64,000 bases of DNA, taken from assembly GCA_021234155.1 (NCBI GenBank), contig JAJEKV010000001.1, forward strand, positions 26,401,189 to 26,465,188, in the 5' to 3' direction. The stretch comes from Isoetes taiwanensis. Its lineage: Eukaryota; Streptophyta; Lycopodiopsida; Isoetales; Isoetaceae. Below, piece after piece: positions 1 through 12,482 of the stretch; within the stretch, counting starts at the first letter, position 1, and the number at the start of each line of letters is the position of its first letter. The position numbers and the translations under genes are program-made. Under the pieces are notes generated by a model. The model searched no databases. It was given only the letters and a program-made list of their open reading frames with translations, and had not been told where the DNA came from.

Positions 1-745
1 AAAAATGCCCACATGAAATTTCTATATGGTTTATGTGACCAGATGAGTTTTGTGCCGAATTTAGATAGCCAGGATTCAAAGCATGAATAGGTGCAGATCT
101 ACAGACCGAAAAAGAATATAACAGATCATAACACGTTCACACGGTCTCCATCTCACCCACACCACCACTTCAAAAAATCCTTCGAACTATAGCGGCGGCA
201 ACGCCGCCGCAAAACTGTCTTGTACATATAATATTATGAAAATGCTTATTCCTAGATGTTGAAAGCGACAACAAGAAACATGCATTTTTATATAAAACAT
301 ATAATTAACCTAACTATATTGTCAACCTTTCTCACTTAACAGTTATGTTAGTGCTTAACTGAGTTAAGTGTACCTCTCCTAGATTACTTAACTTCTAGTT
401 TAAAATAAGGGGACCAGTTAAAGTTTTAATTAAACTTAACTTAACTATTGTCGGTATGAAAATGACCTTGTTAAGTTATCCATAGTTAAAATTTAACCAA
501 ATCCTAACTTAACTAGTAGTAACTTAAGTGTTAGTGTGAAAGCAAGTTTCTATTATTTGCCACATTTAACCTAACTTAACCGCCAGTGGGAATTGACCCA
601 TAACATCATTTTGTTACAAGGATCACATATTTGATGCAAGGCATATACCTGGAGTTTGAGAAGTTTATGATAGTAACATGTTAGTAGCATCTATACATAT
701 TGGATTAAAAAATGATCAAAATCCTCAATTGTGAACCTCATTTAG
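1..745. other. AT-rich intergenic DNA with TTAACTTAAC-like repeats
   Basis: I see no convincing gene here. From about 320 to 600 the sequence is dense in short motifs such as cttaacttaac and gagttaagt on both strands. A similar composition recurs at 8150-8640, so both may be remnants of one decayed repeat family. This is inferred from motif density only; I did not find a clean alignment or terminal repeats. Confidence 0.35.
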
Positions 746-1267
746 ATGCTAAAGCTATTAATGCAGGGAAATTACCAGCCTAGGTTCAGTGAGAAAGATA
801 TGCCAACAAAAGGAGAGAACTCCCAAGGAGACGAAACTATTATATTAATAGATTATGAGGATATGTCATCAGAGGAGCAACACTCAGGAGGTCATGCAGA
901 AGAACACGAAATTGAGAAGCCGGAGCAACTACAAGAATAAGTAGAAGCAGAGGAGCGTAGAAAAATGAAGAAGAAGGGAAAGGTTAAAATAGGGGAGGGC
1001 AACGAACACATGCGAAAGCGCCACTCCAAGATGATGCTCGACCAATAGGGGATGCAGGGTTGCGGATTCAAGAGACAGGAGAAGAGAGAACTGAGGGGCC
1101 CTAGGAAGTGGCAATAACAACACCTCAGTTGTCTTTTCTAGAATGGCCCAGATGAGACAAGATGGAGAAGATATACACCTCCCCTCCCCCCTCCCCCTCC
1201 CCCCCAACTGAAGAATCAAGGAAGCCAGCTCACTATGGACTGAATTGGAAGCATTGTTGTGGCTTAA

Positions 1268-1525
1268 GAACAATGCATAAACCTCTTGATTCAAAGGGTC
1301 CCCTTTGGAAGATTGATTGGAGAGATTATGCAGATCAAGACGAACAATAGGGTCACACACATGAGCCTGAGTGTTTGTCTAGAAGGATCAGAGGCGGAGT
1401 TGTGCCAGTTGTTCAAAGCATCCAACCTGTGTGTTATTCTTGCAAAGCGAGTCGCTATAACACCGAAGGATGTGAACCTGGCAAGGAAAATCCGACGAGA
1501 AAATATTTTAGAATACTTTTAAATA
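1268..1525 (+). pseudogene. Histone H3-like (possibly CENH3-type) histone-fold relic
   Basis: One frame reads NLLIQRVPFGRLIGEI, then EGSEAELCQLFKASNLC, then AKRVAITPKDVNLARKIRRE. This follows the H3 fold in order: the end of helix N (LLIRKLPFQRLVREI in ordinary H3), helix 2 (EASEAYL...LFEDTNLC) and the C-terminal [21 protein letters not shown]. Loop 1 is one residue shorter than in canonical H3. The usual H3 tail is absent: upstream (746-1270) is a Glu/Lys-rich stretch broken by stops, and a possible helix N start (about 1225-1264) lies in another frame. No intron is seen across the fold, which could mean a processed copy. The strong divergence fits a CENH3 or other variant H3 source, but the source is not established. 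Stops and a frame change make a functional gene unlikely. Confidence 0.6.
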
Positions 1526-1637
1526 GAGATAGTTAATTAATTTTAGACTTGTAACTTAAATTAGCTAAATAAACATGCTATAATTATAAGTACAGAGTTT
1601 TTTTTTTTTTTAAGTTACACATATGAGAGCAGACTCA

Positions 1638-1905
1638 CTCCGCATCCCAGACCCCAGCGAGACTCTCTCCTGGCTCAAATGCGCGGGGTGAGGAAGTCCC
1701 TCATAAGTAGATAAATTAATCTTGTTTTAAAAAGTTGAACGCATTTTTTAAAGGGGATTTTTTTAATATAGCGGAGTAACCCCAACAGGATCAAGAATTT
1801 ATCCCTAATATCTTAGTACAAAGGACTGGACTGGACTCAAGCCATACCTAGATCTCAAGTGAGACTCTTGCTTGGCCCAAATGCACGAGGTGAGCGCAGT
1901 TTTGC
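1638..1905. repeat. Two diverged copies of a ~55-bp repeat
   Basis: The segment around 1645-1700 (gcgagactctctcctggctc, then aaatgcgcggggtgag) has a diverged partner around 1848-1900 (gtgagactcttgcttggccc, then aaatgcacgaggtgag). Nothing between or around them codes for a recognisable protein. They may be SINE or LTR debris; the family is unknown to me. Confidence 0.4.
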
Positions 1906-3590
1906 ATAGAAGTACTTTAACATTTCAAGATTTAATGAAATAAATTACAAAATTGACTTTCTGAGCTTGTCTCTAGTTGATTTTATATGTTAAAAAAAGC
2001 AAATATACATTCTATTGCCTTAGAAAATTTATGGTTGTGGCATAAAACCCTAGGAATACCTGTCTATATATATACAAAAATGGACTCTGGTGTTCCTTTA
2101 TGTCAGGAAGATGGTAATCATCCCGCTTCTAAATGACATCTAACATGGCCACATCTCCAACTCCTACTAGCTATGGCTAAACTCTGTACATTGATGCCTT
2201 TTGTAATCATTTCACTCGAGATAGGCGATGCATGGCATGACATCAATATACTAGATTGTTCCATGCTTTTTTAAGCAATTCTTACATCCGACATCACCAA
2301 ACACTTCTATCCATTGTCACCATTGCAACCCGTTGAGATCCATTTGAGTGGTGATTTTGAGTGTCGGTCATGCCATCAATCTGCATCACACATACCACCA
2401 TCAGATGAGACCATACCACGACATCCATGAATGCCTCCAATGTCTTGAAATCATTGCAGTCACGATAATAGCTCAAATGGCATTGAATGATCTAGTGTAT
2501 TCGAATTTCATTTGTCTTTATCACCGTTGGTGGTTCGGATCTGTTGACATCATAATTCCAGAGGAGGCATCACTGCCGACTCATGTCATAGAAGTTGTTC
2601 ACTGGGAATTGCATAAACTTTCATCTTACGTTGTTCAAAGATTACATGATAGAAGAACCACAGTCAGTATATTCTTTTACAGCACTCAATTCAATCCGGT
2701 TAGTATCCCATTCAACTTTCACATCAGCAAGGCTGAGATTCTTTCTTTTACTTATACCAGCCTCCGAAATCTTAGCAGATCTATGCCGTAAAAGATGACA
2801 GCTTACAGAATCCCCAATCGTGACCTAGATTCCCTCCACCTTCTTAGAATACCATCAAAGGATATTTCATTATATCCTCAATCTAAACCATTAGGAATTC
2901 AGTTAAGGGGATGGTATGATGTTGCAGTTGGACACATGGATGGGGATTTTATCATATTGAACGTCACAGAGGACTGCAATCAGACAATGAAACAAACAGA
3001 GGGTTCGGCAAGAAAGTACATTCTATTGCAGGTATGGCTAATGGTGCAGCCCAAATGGAAGCCTTTTAGCACAAACACCGAGGATCCTGTCTATATATTT
3101 TTTACTGGAATCGTCATAATAAGGATGGTAGTATCTTAAGAAATTTAGCTTACTCTATGCAATCGATCCACGGTCAAAGTCGATCCACGGTCAAAGGCGA
3201 CTAAAGCAAGATTTAGGGAAATTTATGATTTTCTAGGATTCAAAAATATAAAATCTAAAGGTAGGCATTATGCTACATCATTTTGGGCATGATCTGGTAG
3301 TATATGGACATAAGATAATTCAAGGAAATCGTATAGCTTGGTGCATACAAGTTTTCTTATAAAAATAAAAAGAAAGGAAAAAAACTTTGTTGGTACCAGA
3401 TGGCTCGGTGCTAACAGAGCCAATAGAACTCAAGCAATATCTGCATAACTACTTTCAGACTTTTTTCGCTGAGAAACATCTTCCCTTTCAATAAAAAATG
3501 CGAGATGCTATTTTGTCTAGGATTTCCCCCATCATTTTTTACGAGCAGCATGTGTCAATAGAGGCGATGATTTAGGTTCGACAGTCTTTG
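1906..3590. other. Unassigned intergenic DNA, no recognisable gene
   Basis: Open frames at 2348-2791 and 2795-3139 (+) have no domain I recognise and no splice structure I can support. They may be decayed transposon coding sequence. A 16-bp unit (cgatccacggtcaaag) is repeated directly at about 3164-3196. Confidence 0.3.
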
Positions 3591-3609
3591 AAATGAAAAG
3601 AGGCAAATG

Positions 3610-4115
3610 CCCAGGTTTTTTTAATATAACACTCAACATACAACTACCATTGACATCCTTAACACAAACCATTGCATTCAACACATTTAAATTAAAATCC
3701 CCCTTAAACCCCCTTTGGTTTGGGTGCATATTCACACGGGGGGTTACTCCGGGCAACGAGAGCTGTCGGATGGGCATATTTGCCCTTTATTCCAAGATCT
3801 GGACCGTACATAGCGATCCTCGTTTGTGGGGTATGCATGTACAAGTTTTTGTATACTGTATATTAAGGTTTTCAAAATACTATAAGGTTTGAGAGAATGT
3901 ACTTAATTGTGTTAATTTTGTACATGTATTATAAATATATTTTTGGGGCTCTCGCTGCCCTACGTAACCCCCCGTGTGAATATGCACCCAAACCAAAGGG
4001 GGTTTAAGGGGGATTTTAATTTAAATGTGTTGAATGCAATGGTTTGTGTTAAGGATGTCAATGGTAGTTGTATGTTGATTGTTATATTAAAAAAAAATTT
4101 GGGCCCTTCGGGCCC
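3610..4115. mobile_element. MITE-like element with ~150-bp terminal inverted repeats
   Basis: The left arm (about 3612-3764) and right arm (about 3946-4100) are near-perfect reverse complements. Both contain tttggtttgggtgcatattc or its complement, then a run of G or C, and end inward at gagagc/gctctc. The central spacer is about 180 bp of AT-rich DNA. Just outside the right arm is a 15-bp palindrome, gggcccttcgggccc. No transposase is encoded. Long arms with a short spacer are typical of foldback or non-autonomous DNA transposons. I could not fix a target-site duplication, so the outer ends are approximate. Confidence 0.7.
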
Positions 4116-5173
4116 TAACTAAAGCAAACATAGATAAACTTTATGGGCCAGTTAGCCTGTTTATGTAAGTATGTAAGTGCCAAGAAATGTACATTATAGA
4201 GGTTGTTTATGTAAGTACATAAGTGCCAAAAAATAAACAACTGTAAGAATATGGTGATTTGGAAGTATTAGAATAAAGATAAACAGATAAAGAACATATG
4301 GAAACAATAAAGGGAACCATAATATAGGAGTTTTAAATCCATATCGACATGCGTTTTACAACATCTTTGTATCTTACGTCTATGTAAATCTCTTGTTCAG
4401 CCCTGAGCATGGCAACTATATTCTGCCATAGGTCTGTACTGTATATTTAACTACATTGTTCTTGTGTGTTTGCTACTGCATCATTGGAGTCGTTGTACGG
4501 AACAAGGAGAGATACATATGCCCGTGATGTAATCAAGCTCTGCAAGTTGAGTATAAAGGAAGACATCAATAAAGTTAGTTCCTGACAATTAGAACAAGGA
4601 AAAAAAAAACAGCTTGTTAAGGATTTGATGGACAGAATATAGGCATACCATAGAATACTCTTTAGGATTAGGACTTCAAGGACAACGAGGAAGCTAGTAA
4701 TGATAAAGAGAACCATTGCTAAGATGAACGAAAATTGCAGAAGTCGGCAATGCAGTAGAGAAATATTGCCAAGGTTTCTATGGTCTCATAAGAAAGGGAA
4801 CATGGAAAGCTTCCTGCTGAGCAACATGCCTTACTGTGAACAAGAGCCAAGCGGAGCATTTATGCAAAAATGCCAAGCAGTTGCAGACTAACCTGTAACA
4901 ACCAGCATATGAAATGCAAGGAGGAGCATCAAAATGATTCTCACAGCAACAAATTGTCACATTCCTTTTCTTTCTATCTGAAATCAGAAAAGAGTGGGAA
5001 CTGGATATGCAATAAGAGATGATCAGATTATGGATCTCATAACAGATCTCAAAACAACACTGCCTTCTCATAGTATAGTTCCAAAAGAAAAAATGACATG
5101 AATCTCACCCTAACGCCTTCCCAAAAAAAGGGAACACAAACAAAAGACAGAGGTGCAAAGCCATGTCACATAC

Positions 5174-5501
5174 TTGGATTGAAAGGAGAAGCGGGTTTGA
5201 TGTGCCACCCGTGGAGAAAACCGGTATTGCATGTCCTCCAAATTGGGTGCTAGTCCAAACGGATTCATAAGGTTCTGTTTCCATTTGCATAGCAATCGCC
5301 GAGCCCTGTTGCATTGCAAATTACATATTAGGCAACGACCCAATTGATGATTTCGCAGCCCACGCAACTCTAGAGCAGTTTGCACGCATATCAAATGTAA
5401 AAATGATTTGGGTTAGATCAACGCAAGAATATGAATTCAAACTACCTGATGCAAAAATCAGCAACCGGGATATTTGAGGGGTACTGTGCTTGAACTGCCA
5501 T
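5174..5501 (-). pseudogene. Possible 5' fragment of a BOI/SBP-type gene
   Basis: On the minus strand an ATG at 5501 opens MAVQAQYPSNIPVADF, followed by a good donor (CAG/GTAGTTTG) at 5446/5445. The N-terminal words MAVQAQYPSN are, from memory, common in plant BOI-related / S-ribonuclease-binding RING E3 ligases. A possible later exon (about 5306-5174, read GSAIAMQMETEPYESVW and on) ends at a GTATGTG donor. Farther downstream on the same strand (to about 4440) I do not find the basic helix or the C-terminal RING finger expected for this family. It is therefore either a truncated copy or a gene whose other exons I cannot recognise. The assignment rests on one short motif. Confidence 0.3.
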
Positions 5502-6131
5502 TATCTCCTGCCTTCTTGATTCCAGTTCAACAATTTCAAAATTTCCAACGAAGTACTTTCGGTTTTCCTCTCCACCGCATCGATTAAAAAGAAACAATAA
5601 GAGAAGGAAGAGATGAAAACAGCGAATCTCCAAATTAATTCGCAAGAACGTGGGATATGGATGTAGTTTTAAGATAAAAACGAATCCAAATCCCAACTAC
5701 CATGTTGTAAATCGGATGGAAAAAAATCATGGAACCTTACATAGATTTTCTAATACGCCTTTCGATATCGGATTAGCTATAACCGTAGCAAACAAGAAAC
5801 CACAACTCTGTTCTTCAAGAATTTCTCTATTCGGGAAACCAAATGATGAATTTCGATTGATAATCCAACTTATGGTTGCACAATCCCGAATCCTTGAATC
5901 TCCTCGCCCGGATTGAAAGCACAATTTTCTTGAGCATTCCTATCGATTTAGAACAAAACCCATTTGTCGCATGCAATCATCTGATGTACTCCACCTCTGG
6001 AATCAAACAAACCTATGCAGAGAGCAAGATATAGCATCCGAAATATTCACACCAAGCGTCTGTGCTGTATAAACTTCTCAAGAATCAACCCACTACGAAC
6101 GTTTCAGGCTTCTTCTCGATCAAGGCCTAGG

Positions 6132-6404
6132 TTACACAAATCCTACCAATAATAATGGCTCTTCTTTTCTTTCTTTGTTCCTCCCTCCGCTTCGTCTAGT
6201 CCTATAACTCACTGCTTTCTTGCCCTTCGCCTTTTCGATGCCCCACTTAATTGACCCAATACAAATACCGGTCTCTTCTTCTCGGTAAAACCACAACCCA
6301 CTACAACCTTCACGACCCCCGATGTTGAAAACAACATTCCATGGCCTCGAGAAGTTTTTGGCATCCAACACAGCCTCAAAGGTCCCATCCTCAAGCGGAT
6401 TCAA
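6132..6404 (-). CDS. Unrecognised 90-residue open frame
   Basis: A minus-strand frame of 90 residues starts MNPLEDGTFEAVLDAKNF and contains NVVFNIGGREGCSGLWFY before a basic tail rich in Arg, Lys and Glu. Composition is protein-like, but I recognise no family, and there is no obvious splice partner. It could be a remnant of a transposon-encoded protein. Its right end abuts a dispersed repeat (6425-6645). Confidence 0.2.
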   Translation of the reverse strand: MNPLEDGTFEAVLDAKNFSRPWNVVFNIGGREGCSGLWFYREEETGICIGSIKWGIEKAKGKKAVSYRTRRSGGRNKERKEEPLLLVGFV

Positions 6405-6424
6405 CTAAGACTTGGATTATGGCC

Positions 6425-6645
6425 CTAATCCACACAACCCTAAAAAAACCCTAAAAATAATGGGAGGATATTCACACCCACCACAAAAGAAGCCTCCACC
6501 ACAGGATTTGCCCCCTTTTCTAAAATCAACGGCTAACAAAAGGGTGCACTCTAGAAATACTATTTAGTACACCTGGATGAATACGACCACCAAATCATAT
6601 GAAAACCTTAGAGAAAACAGTACAAAAACAGAAAAAAAACCCCCT
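6425..6645. repeat. Dispersed repeat, copy 1 (partner at 43645)
   Basis: This stretch shares long near-identical blocks with 43645-43830, in the same orientation. Shared blocks include atccacacaaccctaaaaaa, cttttctaaaatcaacggct and accaaatcatatgaaaacct. The 6425 copy has about 40 extra bases near 6465-6505. It lies directly in front of the LINE fragment at 6660. The family is unknown. Confidence 0.7.
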
Positions 6646-6659
6646 GTTATAATGCTAGA

Positions 6660-8051
6660 TATTTAAACTCAGGTGCCATCTCACTCATCCCCAAGGTCAA
6701 AGATCTTCAGACTATTTCAGACTGGCGGCCCATCACCTTATTGTCATCTATATATAAGATCTTTGCCAAGGTTTTTGCAGAGCGGATGAAGGACATCTTG
6801 GCAAAGTCCATTTCAACAACCCAACCAGATTTTCTTCCAAAACGATGCATTTTGAACAATGTTGTTGCTGCTTATAAGGAAATCTATTGGACAAGCAAAA
6901 CCTTCCAGTTGTGTTGCTTATGAGGGAATCTATTGGACAACCAAAACTCCCAGTCGTGTACCTTAAGCTTGATTTTGCGAAGGCTTATGACAGTGTTAGT
7001 TGGGAATTCATGCGTCGATGTATGCCAAGACTGGGGTTTGGGGAACAATTCACATCAAACATTATAAAGTTGCATGTCTCTGCTCGTGCGACTGTTATGT
7101 TCCATGGTGAGCCCTCAAATGCCTTCTCACTTGGTCGTGGTATTTGGCAGGGATGCCCTTTAGCGCCACTGCTTTTCACAGTTGTCGCAGTTATTCACCG
7201 TTGCAAACACAGAGGGACTTCTCCATGGTATGGCAATGGAGGATGGCACATAAGAGGTTTGCAATCAATATGCAGACAACACGTTCCTCTTCCTGGTCAC
7301 TAATGTTGAGAATCTAGAAGCTGCCAAATTGCTCTTAGACACTTTCTCACTGGCTTCTGGTGTCCTTGTGGAATGACAAAAGTGTGCAGCTTTATGGACA
7401 TTGGATACTCCGACTCCCGCGTGTGTTCATGATTATTCATGGAAATTACTTGCTCATGGATAGGCCATCAAGTTGCTGGGGATTCCAACTGGCATCCACG
7501 TTACTACTGGAGCTGCATGGGAGGAGATCATTAAGGGTTTGGAGAAGCACTTGTTCTGGTGGTCCATGGCAAAGTTGTCTCTTGCGGGTCGCATTACAGT
7601 GGCCAAGTCAGTCCTTAGTAGTACCCATGTCTATATGGCATTCTTACTGCTAGCCCCACAGATCAAAGTACGTGAGCTCATTGCAATAGTTTGAAACTTT
7701 ATATGGGCGGGTACTGAGGAAGGTGTTGTGATTAAGGTGGTTTGGTCGAAGTGCATCCTTCCAAAATGGGCAGGTGGTCTGGGTAGGATGGACTTCATTT
7801 GGAGACTCATGAATGGTGAAGATGACTCTCCTGTTTTACGCCTTCTTAGACAAGCTCTTGATCACTGTATCCTTCTAAGCAAGAAGGCAGTCAAACCAGT
7901 CCTATCTTGGGCATTATTTCAGCCTTTGCAGCCTTTTCCGAGTGCTTCTTCATTTCTGCGTGGATTGTTAACAGTATGGAAGACAGTCAAACACCTTTTT
8001 TGGCCATGCCCTTCCATCCACACCCTATTGGAGAGAGACTCCATGGTGATG
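6660..8051 (+). pseudogene. LINE reverse transcriptase fragment (5' part)
   Basis: Plant L1-type reverse transcriptase motifs appear in order, in several frames. SLIPKVKD followed by WRPITLLSSIYKIFAKVFAERM opens the domain. LDFAKAYDSVSWEFM marks catalytic motif A, then GEPSNAFSLGRGIWQGCPLAPLLF. Next come AGRITVAKSVLSSTHVYMAF and WSKCILPKWAGGLG. The expected YADD box is lost in a frame break near 7250-7290. A 44-bp unit around ctattggacaa is duplicated in tandem at 6877-6960. The endonuclease half is absent, so the element is 5' truncated. The coding line resumes at 9934 after an insertion. It cannot encode an active enzyme. Confidence 0.85.
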
Positions 8052-9921
8052 GACACCACTGCCCATGTGATGTTCCATGTATTTATATGGTATACATATA
8101 CATACTATAACACGTCACCAGGGTATAATTAGACCCTTATGGGTTAATAGGGGATAACTTGGGCTAACCTAAAAGGTTTTTTATTAGCTATGCTAAAATG
8201 TTAGTGAGTAAATAACCTAATTAAGCTAAGTCTCTTGTAGTTAATAGAAGTCTCTTGTGGTTAATAGAAGTTTTAAAACTGAATGAAAAAAAAAAATTAA
8301 CTTAATGAAGGATGTGCGAAGAAGTACTCACCGTTAGCATTAAGTTAGCGCTAACTTAACAAAACATATGTGAAAGAATTGCCGTTAGCTTTAGGTTAGT
8401 ACTAACTTAACTAAGGCATGTGCGAACCCCTTCTTTTGTTTGCCATTAAGTTAAGAAAAATAACTCAACTTTTTTTGGTGCGAACGGATTTAACTAGTTT
8501 CCGTTAAGTTAATATCTTAACGGAAAGTTAAATTATTCTTTGGTGCGAACATAAAGATCTTTTATTAGTCTAACTAGGCAGTTAAAATTTTTAACTCAAT
8601 TCTAACTTAAAGGTGGGTGCGAAGGCACCCTAATTAGGTTATTATTAGTAAAAGTTAGCCAACTAGGCAGTGCCACCTGGCCCAAGTCGATTGGCCAGGG
8701 AGAACCTACTAAGTTTGGAGAGCAAATTGGGGCCCTACCCTCAATTCTGCCCTATATCGATTTGGGGAGAGTTGGAGGAAGGAGGAGCTACCAGCTGTTG
8801 TAATCAGACTTGAAGAATGGAAGCCTTTCGTGACAATGACTCTAGCCAAAAGACGGATTAGTCCGTAGATTGTCTATGCTTCAGGTAACCCTTTTCTGAT
8901 TAGATGGAATGGTTAATTTCTCTTTAAAGTATTACTAGGATGATGATGGATACTTTGATTATGATTGTGTTCTCTCTTTTTGTTTCTCCTGTGTGTCTGA
9001 GGTTAAGGGAGGGTAGAGACCTGAAAGCTTCCTAGATGTAGAGATGTCTCTAGTTAGAACCCTTAAGACCCAGTAAATATGGCCTGTTCACAAGAGCCCA
9101 CCTGGATGTGGATGCTATATCGTGATTCAGCACCAGATAACGGCTACGACGGTGAAACAGGGGTGGGGTCTTGCTTAGCATAGCTACAGGACTCCTACAG
9201 TGTACTAGGCATATAGTCGGTCCTCGCGTTGGGGCCAGGTATGGGTCCGACACCTCCTGGGTCGCAGGAAATGTGCCTATATGGACGTCTTGGGCTCGAT
9301 GGGTGCGCTGAGGCGGCCCATGGATTTTGGGGGGTTCAAGTCGGGTACGGATGCGGGGGTCGCTAAGGAGGCACACATTCTCGTACACCCAGGGATCCAT
9401 CGTGGTCGGAAAGGGGACGCCTCCTTGACTTGCCTCATTGGAACCCGGAGATGTAACCTGGAGTAGTCTCATAGGGTGACTCTATGGGATTGCGTTCCGA
9501 AAGGCTACAATCACGCTATAACATGTTTTATCCTATCTGCAAAGTGTGCACAGGAGGGGCGGATGGAGTGGACTACCCTAGTCCTTGTTCTATGCCAGCC
9601 AATGCCATGTTATACCTATGTCTGCTAATATCTTGAGGCCTGAACCGTCAGTCTACCCCATGGAGTCTGAACCCAGGGTAGAGCCTTATTTATAGTATCT
9701 TGCCTATGTTATCTTGTGCTTGTATTGCTGTTTAGTTGATGACGATGGATGGGTCACCCTTCGTAGTGGTATATTACATTGAGCATGATTGCTGTGTGCT
9801 AACATGTATGTACGCTTCAATTGTATAGAATTCCCATAGAGGACGTGGGACGAATGACACCTCCATGTTCCTCGCCTGGACACTTGGCCATCCCAAGTGG
9901 ATTGGGTCAGACGGGGGCCCT
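8052..9921. mobile_element. 1870-bp insertion in a LINE, flanked by a 12-bp duplication
   Basis: The 12-mer tccatggtgatg occurs at 8040-8051 and again at 9922-9933. Removing one copy with the sequence between them joins the LINE in one frame (ERLHGD to VVATKGELRW). The inserted DNA has no recognisable coding region. Its first 600 bp is rich in ttaacttaac-like motifs; the remainder (8700-9920) is GC-richer and resembles LTR or non-coding transposon DNA. I find neither terminal inverted repeats nor a TG...CA frame at the ends. A 12-bp duplication is too long for an LTR element (4-6 bp) and would suit a MULE-like or retroposed sequence. The class is unresolved. Confidence 0.55.
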
Positions 9922-9933
9922 TCCATGGTGATG

Positions 9934-10715
9934 TAGTTGCCACGAAAGGGGAATTACGATGGGAGCATCGTATAAATTATGGGAGGTCATAGCCCAACCC
10001 CTCAGCACCTTCACTAGCAGCATCAGTTCATCCCCTTTCACAGAGACAATGGGTTCTTGCAAGTGTTGTCTCTATTCAAGCATGGTATGAAGCCGGTCGC
10101 CTACTGTCTTATCTTGAATTTCAGGCAAAGTTCTTGCTCTCTCGTTGGGATGTGCCTATATGGGAGAAGGTTGCAGAAAGTATGCCTCTTATGGTGCAGG
10201 TTGGTGTTACCCAAAGGGTGCCTTGGACTGTCATGAAAATATTCACAGTTTGGGAGGAGGTCGCAGAAAATTTGCCTCTTATGGTGCAGGTTGGTGTTAC
10301 CGAAAGGGTGCCTTGGGACTGTCATGAAAATATTCACAAAGGCAAGCACTTTGTCAAATCAATATATCGCCTTCTTTTAGCACCACAACCCCTCCAGTTT
10401 CCAGATGGGTGGCACCTACAGGTTCCACAACTCACTTTGCGTCGTACATGGCGATGGCTTTGGGATAAGTTGCTCCACCCTAAAGTTTATGTACTATGGT
10501 GGCAGGTTATCCACATGTGCCTCTGTGTTAATGCCTTCCGACATCGTTATCTGCCACTTCTTGTGATGACAACTGACATGGAAAAGATTCCTTGGACTTG
10601 CAATGAGTCAATTTATAGAAACCAGAGCTTTGTTAAGTCTGTATATCGTCCCCTTCGAGCACAGAGTTCCATGCCAGTGTCAGTTAGATGGCAACTACAG
10701 ATTCCACATGAGTAT
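9934..10715 (+). pseudogene. LINE C-terminal fragment with zinc-binding RVT-like region
   Basis: This continues the LINE from 8051. It contains LRRTWRWLWDKLLHPKVYVLWWQV in two parts, resembling the zf-RVT region that ends many plant LINE and RT proteins (W...LHPKV..F.W...H). A unit of about 100 bp starting near gagaaggttgcagaaagt is tandemly duplicated at 10160-10340. A second, more diverged duplication relates GKHFVKSIYRLLLAPQ to NQSFVKSVYRPLRAQ. It is non-functional and its 3' end runs straight into a gypsy fragment. Confidence 0.65.
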
Positions 10716-11255
<540 letters not shown>

Positions 11256-12280
11256 TGGCGAGTACTTATGCAGGAGGGCATAGTTGTGGCATACTGACTC
11301 CAAAAAGATGAACGAAGATAGGGATAGCCTAGAATAGGCCATTACGGCCCCTTAACGTCCTTGGCCTCTGCATTTAGCCGTAGGATTAAATCCCAGCCGT
11401 CTATTCTAAGAGGTTATATCCAGTAACAATTTGGGCCAAAACTGTTATGACCATAACAAGAATGTTATGACCATAACATTCTCTGCTCCACTGTTTTTCT
11501 TGGCACTCTACCGTCGTCGATCCATGCATGCGAAACATGCGAAATGAATCTTTCAAAACGTAGCACCCCTGATAGCCGAATCCAGATAGCAATGCCCCAT
11601 TCTTGATGATATGTCTTCTTTGAGATTAAACGAAAGATCCCGCCGCGGGCGCCGCTTCCATTCGCAAAAAATCGTCGGAAGGGGAAAAACCTGTCAAAAA
11701 AGTAGAGCTTTGATGGAGATATGAACAGGAAGTGCCGGAGTATTGCCGCATCTCAACAATACCTCAAAGCCGGTACCAATCCTTGGCGATAAGCCCCATC
11801 CTTGGCGATAAGTCACGGAGAAAAAAATAGAAAGATTAGTGACTAAAATGGAAAAATGCCAATCGATTGCAAGCCCGATTGCTTGATCGCCTTCATCCGA
11901 CCTTGGACCCCGGCATATCAAAGAAATGTGTTAAGATTTAAGTTTTTTTTTTCCCTAAATCAGATCGGAAGTTAAACAATCGAATCTCCGCCATAACCGT
12001 GGTCGAATCTTCCGCCATGGCCTCTGCCATAGCCAAGGCCTGTGAAGAATCTTATCAAGAATCCGGCTGTTGGAGCTTGAGCCCATTCCGGCTGTTGCCT
12101 GCTGCAGAGTCTATTTCTTCATCTTTGGGTGAGTCTTCTATCTTAAGAGAGCCACAAATGGGTGCTGATCCTTCAAATCTCCTGTTGTTCTGTGAGTTTT
12201 TTTTTGTTCTCGCCGCCTCGATGCTCTAATAATACGCTGCCCAAGCTGACTATGGCGCCACTCGCTAAATGCCTCTACCA

Positions 12281-12482
12281 GGACGCATAAAGGCCGATAA
12301 CGTCCTCCCCTCGGAGTTATGGGCCAAGAAAATGGCCTCATGGCCATGTGGCCAGGAAATCCCTCGGCCGTACTGCCGTACGGCCTCGGAATTTCCTGGC
12401 CACATGGCCACTCGGCCATTTTCCTGGCCCATAACTCCCATAACTCCTCGGGAGAGGACGTTATCTAGCCCTTATATCGTAT
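12281..12482. mobile_element. Palindromic foldback/MITE element, ~200 bp
   Basis: The two halves fold back on each other around ccgtactgccgtacgg (about 12368-12383). Outer arm words are gataacgtcctc on the left and gaggacgttatc on the right; inner words are atggccatgtggccaggaaa and its near-complement. Small asymmetries, such as an extra ccataactc in the right arm, break perfect symmetry. It has no coding capacity. It lies upstream of the PPR gene and could lie in its 5' region. Confidence 0.75.

Noticed and set aside
929-1360. 143-residue minus-strand frame
   Set aside because: It lies opposite the H3-like relic and its upstream Glu/Lys-rich stretch; it is Leu-rich by complement and has no domain.
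4447-5071. Minus-strand frames as further exons of the BOI/SBP-like gene
   Set aside because: None shows the coiled-coil (WRDLAQ-type) or RING cysteines expected, and the splice borders tried do not give a sensible continuation.
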